DNA of 11,191 bases, from positions 1 to 11,191 of the forward strand of contig DAOUTL010000034.1 of the NCBI GenBank assembly GCA_030626685.1, read 5' to 3'. The notes under the pieces are model-generated. The model saw only the letters and a program-made list of their open reading frames with translations, made no database searches and was not told the origin of the DNA. Shown here piece by piece: positions 7,660 to 11,191 of this stretch. This DNA is from Candidatus Bathyarchaeota archaeon. GTDB lineage: Archaea; Thermoproteota; Bathyarchaeia; Bathyarchaeales; Bathycorpusculaceae. Position 1 is the stretch's first letter. Every line of letters begins with the position of its first letter. The translations under genes and the position numbers were made by a program.

Positions 7660-7700
7660 GCGTTACATATATCAAATTGCAGCTATAGGAGACTTCATGA

Positions 7701-8471
7701 TTGTTTTACAACCCTGTTCAAAGGCATTTAGCAATTGAAAAATTAGTTACTCGCATGGGACCCAAAGGTCAAGAGAGAAAATATTATCGTATCAGACCGG
7801 CAAGATGGTATGGTGGGATAATTACAGCTGACTGCGTTGGCTGTGGTTTATTGTGCAAATTTTGTTGGGTGTCAGACGCTGTGATGCTTCGCCCCGCCGA
7901 TGCTGGAAGATTTTATACTCCGAGGAAGATCGCGGACGGTTTGGTTGCCTTAGCCAAGAAACGCAGCTTAGATTTGCTGAGGGTTAGCGGTGGAGAACCT
8001 ACAATAGGAAAGCCTCACCTGCTCCAGCTTCTTGACGCTCTTCAGGGCAAAGGATACCGTTTCATTTTGGAAACCAACGGAATACCCATAGCTAATGACG
8101 AAAGCTACGCTGAAAATCTCTCAAAATACGGTTTTGTTCACGTGAGGGTTTCGTTGAAGGGATGTAACGAGGAGGAGTTTGCCATGCTTACTGGAGCCAA
8201 GCCGAATGGTTTCACATTGCAGCTAAAAGCCTTACAAAACCTAATAGATGCTGGAGTTAGTTGTCATCCATCAGTTATGGCGTCTTTCTCGCCAAGAAAA
8301 AGCCTTCAAGCCCTTATTCGAACACTTAGGCAAATCAGTTCAAGTTTGGCTGAAGAAGCAGAGATTGAAGAGTTAATCTTGTACCCTCATGTTATTAAGA
8401 GAGTGCGAATGCATAAACTGAAATATTATACGGCTTATACGCCGAAGAGGGTGCCGCCGGAACGAATCTAG
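7701..8471 (+). CDS. Radical SAM protein of unknown function (PflA-like)
   Basis: This is a radical S-adenosylmethionine enzyme: a [4Fe-4S] cluster reductively cleaves SAM to start radical chemistry. The cluster motif CGLLCKFC gives C48xxxC52xxC55, with an extra C45 three residues before it and Trp56 immediately after. The SAM-binding GGE motif is SGGEPT (96-101), and a strand ending ETNG (124-127) follows, as in pyruvate-formate-lyase activating enzyme relatives. At 256 residues it is a minimal partial TIM barrel without a SPASM or other auxiliary-cluster domain; after residue 55 the only cysteines are C155 and C188. The start is unusual: the frame has a TGA stop directly before TTG 7701, and GGAG at 7688-7691 is nine bases upstream. 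ATG 7755 is a fallback start that would still keep all motifs. Neighbours do not reveal a substrate. Confidence 0.88.
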   Translation: MFYNPVQRHLAIEKLVTRMGPKGQERKYYRIRPARWYGGIITADCVGCGLLCKFCWVSDAVMLRPADAGRFYTPRKIADGLVALAKKRSLDLLRVSGGEPTIGKPHLLQLLDALQGKGYRFILETNGIPIANDESYAENLSKYGFVHVRVSLKGCNEEEFAMLTGAKPNGFTLQLKALQNLIDAGVSCHPSVMASFSPRKSLQALIRTLRQISSSLAEEAEIEELILYPHVIKRVRMHKLKYYTAYTPKRVPPERI

Positions 8472-8481
8472 GCATGTGTTG

Positions 8482-8865
8482 TCATAGTCCGCCATGCTTA
8501 AAGTAGTAGTTTTCTTCTTTCTTGGGTCCGAAGCTTCTTACACCTTTCTCCTTAAGCTGTTTCCTAAGCTTCCTAGCGTATTGCTTTTCTACTTCGCCTC
8601 TTTTCTCCAAGTAAGCTATTATTTCTTCCGCCTGTTCCTCCGTGTCACATCGACGAATAAAGTCTATTACGTCAGGCATGTAATGAACGAATCTTTTTGA
8701 AGCCGCCTTTTCTCCGGTTTGAACGTCCGTTCGCACAGAGTTTATCTTAGTTTTATGTTCGCTATATTCTAGCTCTTTAGCTAGGTTTGGAAACAGTTTT
8801 TTGAACGCTTCTTTGTTGAATTCCACATGCGCACCTTCAACCGTAGCATATATATTCACTTTCAC
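8482..8865 (-). CDS. Small conserved archaeal protein, resembles DUF2095
   Basis: This 127-residue soluble protein has unknown function. The core reads FKKLFPNLAKELE, then a variable linker and a short strand INSVRTD, then a long acidic/basic helical region with PDVIDFIRRCDTEEQAEEIIAYLEKRGE and a very basic stretch ending KKEENYYFKHGGL. I associate the FPNLAKELE and C-terminal pattern with the archaeal DUF2095 family from memory; this is a moderate-confidence link. No catalytic motif is evident. The start is ambiguous. GTG 8865 has no ribosome-binding site. GTG 8826 has AAGGTG (8832-8837) five bases upstream and gives MEFNKEAFKKLFPNL, which fits the family core better and a leader of about 35 bases from the TATA-like box at 8881-8888. 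The gene converges on the radical SAM gene, with ten bases between stops. Confidence 0.8.
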   Translation of the reverse strand: MKVNIYATVEGAHVEFNKEAFKKLFPNLAKELEYSEHKTKINSVRTDVQTGEKAASKRFVHYMPDVIDFIRRCDTEEQAEEIIAYLEKRGEVEKQYARKLRKQLKEKGVRSFGPKKEENYYFKHGGL

Positions 8866-8880
8866 GTATGGAAAACCCCG

Positions 8881-8888
8881 TATTTAAG
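8881..8888 (-). promoter_or_regulatory. Candidate TATA box for the DUF2095-like gene
   Basis: The minus strand reads CTTAAATA, close to the archaeal TATA consensus. Transcription would begin near 8859. That is downstream of GTG 8865 and favours the start at 8826 with its AAGGTG site. A leaderless GTG at 8859 is also possible. Confidence 0.4.
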
Positions 8889-8921
8889 CGTCTTCGAAGT
8901 TAAGGAGAGGCAATCAATAAT

Positions 8922-9539
8922 TTAAAAAGGGACAAACCGTCGCGTCGGGTTTTCCTTAAGCACTTTTTTTAATTCTTGTATGTGGAGACCTGTGATCTCA
9001 TCTCCGTATATCTCGCATTTTTCTTTGCGATGGAACTCTTCAAAGCTTCGAACAACGATTTCGGCTTTTTCTTTTGCTGGTGACTCTAAATATATGTGAA
9101 AAGACGTTTTCCTTTGTCCTTGTTTTACTACAGTTACCCATTCGGATTGCAGTATTTTGAGGTTGTTTTGTTTTAGTGTCTTTAAAATATCGTCTGGTTC
9201 ATCATGGTACACGGCTACGTCTATGTCGCTTTCGTGATGTATTGTTCCGCGCCAGACACTACCAATTAGGATAGGATTATATTCTCTTAGAATTTTCATC
9301 AGTTTTAGAGCTTCCCTGCGCATTTGAATTAAACGTTTTTGCCTGGCTAACCCCTCATTTTCCTCTGCTATTTTATCAAATTCTATTGCAACTTCAAGGT
9401 TTGTTGGAAGAAAATGAACCACAAATGTTTTTGCAGCCTTCAGTTTCGCTTGTTTATACTCCTTTTCAACTCCGAGATAAAGAAGACTGGCGGCTTCCCT
9501 CGCAACCTTTCTTCTTAAACTTAGAGAACCAATGTTCAA
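8922..9539 (-). CDS. Archaeal Pol-beta-superfamily nucleotidyltransferase
   Basis: This 205-residue predicted nucleotidyltransferase has the core signature of the DNA polymerase beta superfamily: LIGSVWRG (91-98) supplies the GS dinucleotide (G93-S94), followed by SDIDVAV with the metal ligands D105 and D107. E160 in AEIVV is a plausible third acidic ligand. An N-terminal helical region of about 85 residues precedes the catalytic core. The pattern recalls the archaeal stand-alone family I know as COG2413 (from memory), substrate unknown. The start is TTG 9539, with GGTGA four bases upstream of it; no closer ATG would preserve the N-terminal helix. It lies 35 bases downstream of the glycosyltransferase stop on the same strand, so co-transcription is plausible, and 56 bases before the DUF2095-like gene, which appears to have its own promoter. 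It is not part of a HEPN/MNT pair, because no HEPN gene adjoins. Confidence 0.85.
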   Translation of the reverse strand: MNIGSLSLRRKVAREAASLLYLGVEKEYKQAKLKAAKTFVVHFLPTNLEVAIEFDKIAEENEGLARQKRLIQMRREALKLMKILREYNPILIGSVWRGTIHHESDIDVAVYHDEPDDILKTLKQNNLKILQSEWVTVVKQGQRKTSFHIYLESPAKEKAEIVVRSFEEFHRKEKCEIYGDEITGLHIQELKKVLKENPTRRFVPF

Positions 9540-9574
9540 AGGTTCACCAATAGAATTTAGGTTTGAACAGAAAT

Positions 9575-10021
9575 TTAATGCTTGATTATTTGCTCATATA
9601 ACGCTATTAATTTTTCAGCTACCTTATCCCATGTAAACTCATTTAAAACTCTGCGTCTGCCGTTTTTCCCAAGCCATTTCCTTTTTTCAGGGCTCTCTAA
9701 AGCGCTGGTTATGCCCCAAGCAATGTCCGCTGGATTGTTTGGATTTATGTGGAAGCCGCATTGTTCTTCGCCACAGGGAACAACTATTTCTCGCATTCCG
9801 CTAACGCCTGCAGCGCCAACAACAACTGGGCGTTCCATGCTCATTGCCTCAAGAACCACTATCCCGAATGGTTCGTAGAGGCTTGGGAAAACTGCGACAT
9901 CACAGGCAGCATAATGAAGAATCCGCTCTTCTTCTGGGATGAATTCGAAGCGGAACTTTACAGATTCATGCAGTCTCATGGTTTTAACCAAGTTAACTAA
10001 GTAGTCTTGTAAGTCGCCCAA
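9575..10021 (-). CDS. GT4 glycosyltransferase, C-terminal half (separated by frameshift)
   Basis: This is the nucleotide-sugar-binding half of a GT-B glycosyltransferase, family GT4. It carries the hallmark EPFGIVVLE (E-x7-E) within SLYEPFGIVVLEAMS, then ERPVVVGAAGVSGMREIV and a closing C-terminal helix region. The TTG at 10021 is not a genuine start: the frame stays open upstream and encodes NAKLVIVGLGDL, the expected strand linking directly to the N-terminal half. The reading frame is lost around 10042-10047 on the minus strand, where CCAACGC would restore one continuous protein if it read CCAAACGC. The repaired product would be about 416 residues, normal for GT4. Either a sequencing or assembly error or a recent natural mutation explains this; the intact motifs on both sides favour error or very recent loss. 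Confidence 0.85.
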   Translation of the reverse strand: MGDLQDYLVNLVKTMRLHESVKFRFEFIPEEERILHYAACDVAVFPSLYEPFGIVVLEAMSMERPVVVGAAGVSGMREIVVPCGEEQCGFHINPNNPADIAWGITSALESPEKRKWLGKNGRRRVLNEFTWDKVAEKLIALYEQIIKH

Positions 10022-10029
10022 ACCTACAA

Positions 10030-10824
10030 TTACAAGCTTAGCGTTGGTATTTTCTGTAAAACATGGGGCATAGCCATTATCAGCCTATCAACCCCTTTAA
10101 CGCCCACAAGTCTTCCAAGAAAGAGAATCACTGGGTCATCGCCTTTTATACCGTAAAAATCTCTGATTTTCCGGATTTGCCCAGCGTTTACCGTTTCTGG
10201 ATTATACTTTTGCGGGTCGACGCCATTGTAGCATACTTGGATTTTATCTTTTGGAAAGCCAAGTCTTAGAAGCGCATCTTTCATAGCATATGAGACTGTT
10301 ATAATTAGGTCGGCTGCCTTTGCGCTGTGAAGCTCAATGTTACTCACGACTTCTGAGCCGTTTCCAAGGGTTCTTCCCTTCTCAGTTGAGTGAACGTGAA
10401 ATACGAAGGGCAGCCCAAGCTCCTTTTTAATGGTTATTCCCCCTATGGCTGAAAGCCAGTCATGTGCGATTATGATATCGTATTTGAAGTTCTCTTTTCT
10501 AATGAGTTCATTGACGAGTTTTGAAGCGCTCAGATAGTTGTAGACGAGGATTTTAGAGAACAGCTGAATACCTCGACCCCATTTCTTAATGTCTTCGGCA
10601 ATCACATCCGGCAACGAATCAGAAATATCAATGTGCAATGGGCGGTGAATTTCTATGCCTCTCCAAATTTCCCGTGTCGGAAGACTGCGCGCGTCATCAT
10701 TCATCGTGAAAACCGTGACGTCATGATCCAACAAAACAAATTTTCGTGTGATTTCAGCTGCATAAGTTCCTAAGCCACCAACAATTTTTGGTGGATACTC
10801 GTAAACAAGCACAGCTATCTTCAT
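10030..10824 (-). CDS. GT4 glycosyltransferase, N-terminal half (glycogen-synthase-like)
   Basis: This is the acceptor-binding N-terminal Rossmann domain plus the beginning of the second domain of a GT-B retaining glycosyltransferase. Visible motifs are YEYPPKIVGGLGTYAAEI (8-25, with the GGLG loop seen in glycogen/starch synthase-like enzymes), HDW (121-123), HSTEKGR (145-151), NGVDPQKYNP (200-209) and ILFLGRLVGVKGVDRLI (233-249, start of domain two). It ends prematurely at LSL after KIPT because of the frameshift described for the downstream half. The start is ATG 10824, with GGTGA eight bases upstream. The donor could be ADP- or UDP-glucose for glycogen-type synthesis, or another sugar for a surface or lipid-linked glycan. 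The polyprenyl synthetase upstream on the same strand makes the second option worth considering, but sequence alone does not decide. Confidence 0.88.
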   Translation of the reverse strand: MKIAVLVYEYPPKIVGGLGTYAAEITRKFVLLDHDVTVFTMNDDARSLPTREIWRGIEIHRPLHIDISDSLPDVIAEDIKKWGRGIQLFSKILVYNYLSASKLVNELIRKENFKYDIIIAHDWLSAIGGITIKKELGLPFVFHVHSTEKGRTLGNGSEVVSNIELHSAKAADLIITVSYAMKDALLRLGFPKDKIQVCYNGVDPQKYNPETVNAGQIRKIRDFYGIKGDDPVILFLGRLVGVKGVDRLIMAMPHVLQKIPTLSL

Positions 10825-10882
10825 CTATTTTTCACCGTCTTCGTTTATTCAGCATTGCTTTATTGCTTTACTGAGACATTGT

Positions 10883-11191
10883 TTATTTACGTTTCCCAAG
10901 CTTTAACTTGTATCCGGCTTCTTCCGCCATCTTGTTAACCATAAATCTAGGCGCTGCGCACAGCAGTTGTTTAAATTCTGCTTGAGGAAATTTGCTGGCG
11001 CATCCCTGAGCCAAATTAACGTAGTTTTCCAGCATTTGCTCCCCTTTTTTAAGCGATGTTAACCCGGATACTGGAGTACCCTTAGCTAAGTCGCATAAGT
11101 CGTCCATAACTTGGTAGGCTAAGCCTACGTTAATTCCATATGCATAGGCTAGTTGTATCATTTCTTTTTCAGCGTCGGCAATTATTGCTCC
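10883..11191 (-). CDS. Polyprenyl (geranylgeranyl/farnesyl-type) diphosphate synthetase, C-terminal part (cut at right edge)
   Basis: This is the C-terminal third of a trans-isoprenyl diphosphate synthase, which condenses isopentenyl diphosphate onto allylic diphosphates. In archaea the product feeds membrane ether lipids and dolichol-type carriers. The visible part begins GAIIADAEKEM at the window edge, continues YGINVGLAYQVMDDLCDL, which contains the second Asp-rich motif DDLCD (DDxxD), and then GTPVSGLTSLKKGEQ. The first Asp-rich motif and the chain-length-determining residues lie outside the window, so product length cannot be told. The frame is open to the right edge; the internal ATG at 11161 is not the start. 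It ends 58 bases before the glycosyltransferase ATG on the same strand. Confidence 0.9.
   Translation of the reverse strand, partial: GAIIADAEKEMIQLAYAYGINVGLAYQVMDDLCDLAKGTPVSGLTSLKKGEQMLENYVNLAQGCASKFPQAEFKQLLCAAPRFMVNKMAEEAGYKLKLGKRK

Larger units (their letters stand above)
7411..7700. other. Gene-free divergent region between the ribophorin-like and radical SAM genes
   Basis: About 290 bases contain no convincing gene. The region holds the divergent promoters and ribosome-binding sites annotated separately. A plus-strand hairpin can form at 7575-7597 (TTGGTTG with CGGCCAA, nine-base loop, two G-U pairs). A competing pairing is CAACC 7560-7564 with GGTTG 7577-7581. I looked for a tRNA and for C/D-box RNA on both strands and found no supportable candidate. 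Confidence 0.5.

Noticed and set aside
7423..7680. Possible tRNA or C/D-box RNA in the divergent intergenic region
   Set aside because: No T-loop-like GGTTCGA block with matching acceptor stem was seen, and isolated TGATGA and CTGA strings are not paired at C/D-box spacing.
9582..10000. Plus-strand open frames opposite the glycosyltransferase
   Set aside because: They are antisense to the conserved E-x7-E domain and have no supporting signals.
10854..10869. Two tandem copies of ATTGCTTT between the polyprenyl synthetase and glycosyltransferase genes
   Set aside because: Only two 8-base copies occur in AT-rich sequence. This is compatible with chance and too short to call a repeat array or operator.

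Overview
This window is a compact, moderately AT-rich archaeal chromosome segment. Supporting signs are a Hel308-type helicase, archaeal-style purB and polyprenyl synthetase genes, frequent GTG/TTG starts with GGAG or GGTG ribosome-binding sites, and TATA-like boxes upstream of several genes. I favour a TACK-type archaeon, with Bathyarchaeia the most likely guess. An Asgard archaeon cannot be excluded, because one gene looks like the eukaryotic ribophorin I subunit. No 16S rRNA or other decisive marker is present, so lineage is inference.

Left part (1-5377): the 3' two thirds of a Hel308 DNA helicase gene converges on purB (adenylosuccinate lyase), and their stop codons overlap by four bases. 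Divergent from purB is a two-gene operon. Its first gene is an asparagine-synthetase-like protein whose glutaminase nucleophile Cys2 is replaced by Gly. One base after its stop begins an HDAC-superfamily zinc deacetylase with an intact active site.

Middle (5378-8471): on the minus strand lie a 2x[4Fe-4S] ferredoxin and, upstream of it, a protein of about 574 residues that I identify as a ribophorin I (OST1)-like membrane protein. It has a signal peptide, a sequon-rich exterior domain, one membrane helix and a cytoplasmic coiled coil. Divergent from it across a roughly 290-base gene-free region is a radical SAM protein of unknown function.

Right part (8482-11191): a minus-strand series runs, in transcription order, from the 3' end of a polyprenyl synthetase (cut by the window edge) to a GT4 glycosyltransferase interrupted by a one-base frameshift, a Pol-beta-type nucleotidyltransferase, and a small archaeal protein resembling DUF2095.

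The most noteworthy items are the ribophorin I-like protein, the Cys2-less asparagine synthetase paired with an HDAC-fold deacetylase, and the proximity of ribophorin-like, polyprenyl synthetase and glycosyltransferase genes. The last could reflect a protein N-glycosylation or lipid-linked sugar theme. No CRISPR array, insertion sequence, tRNA or rRNA gene was found.
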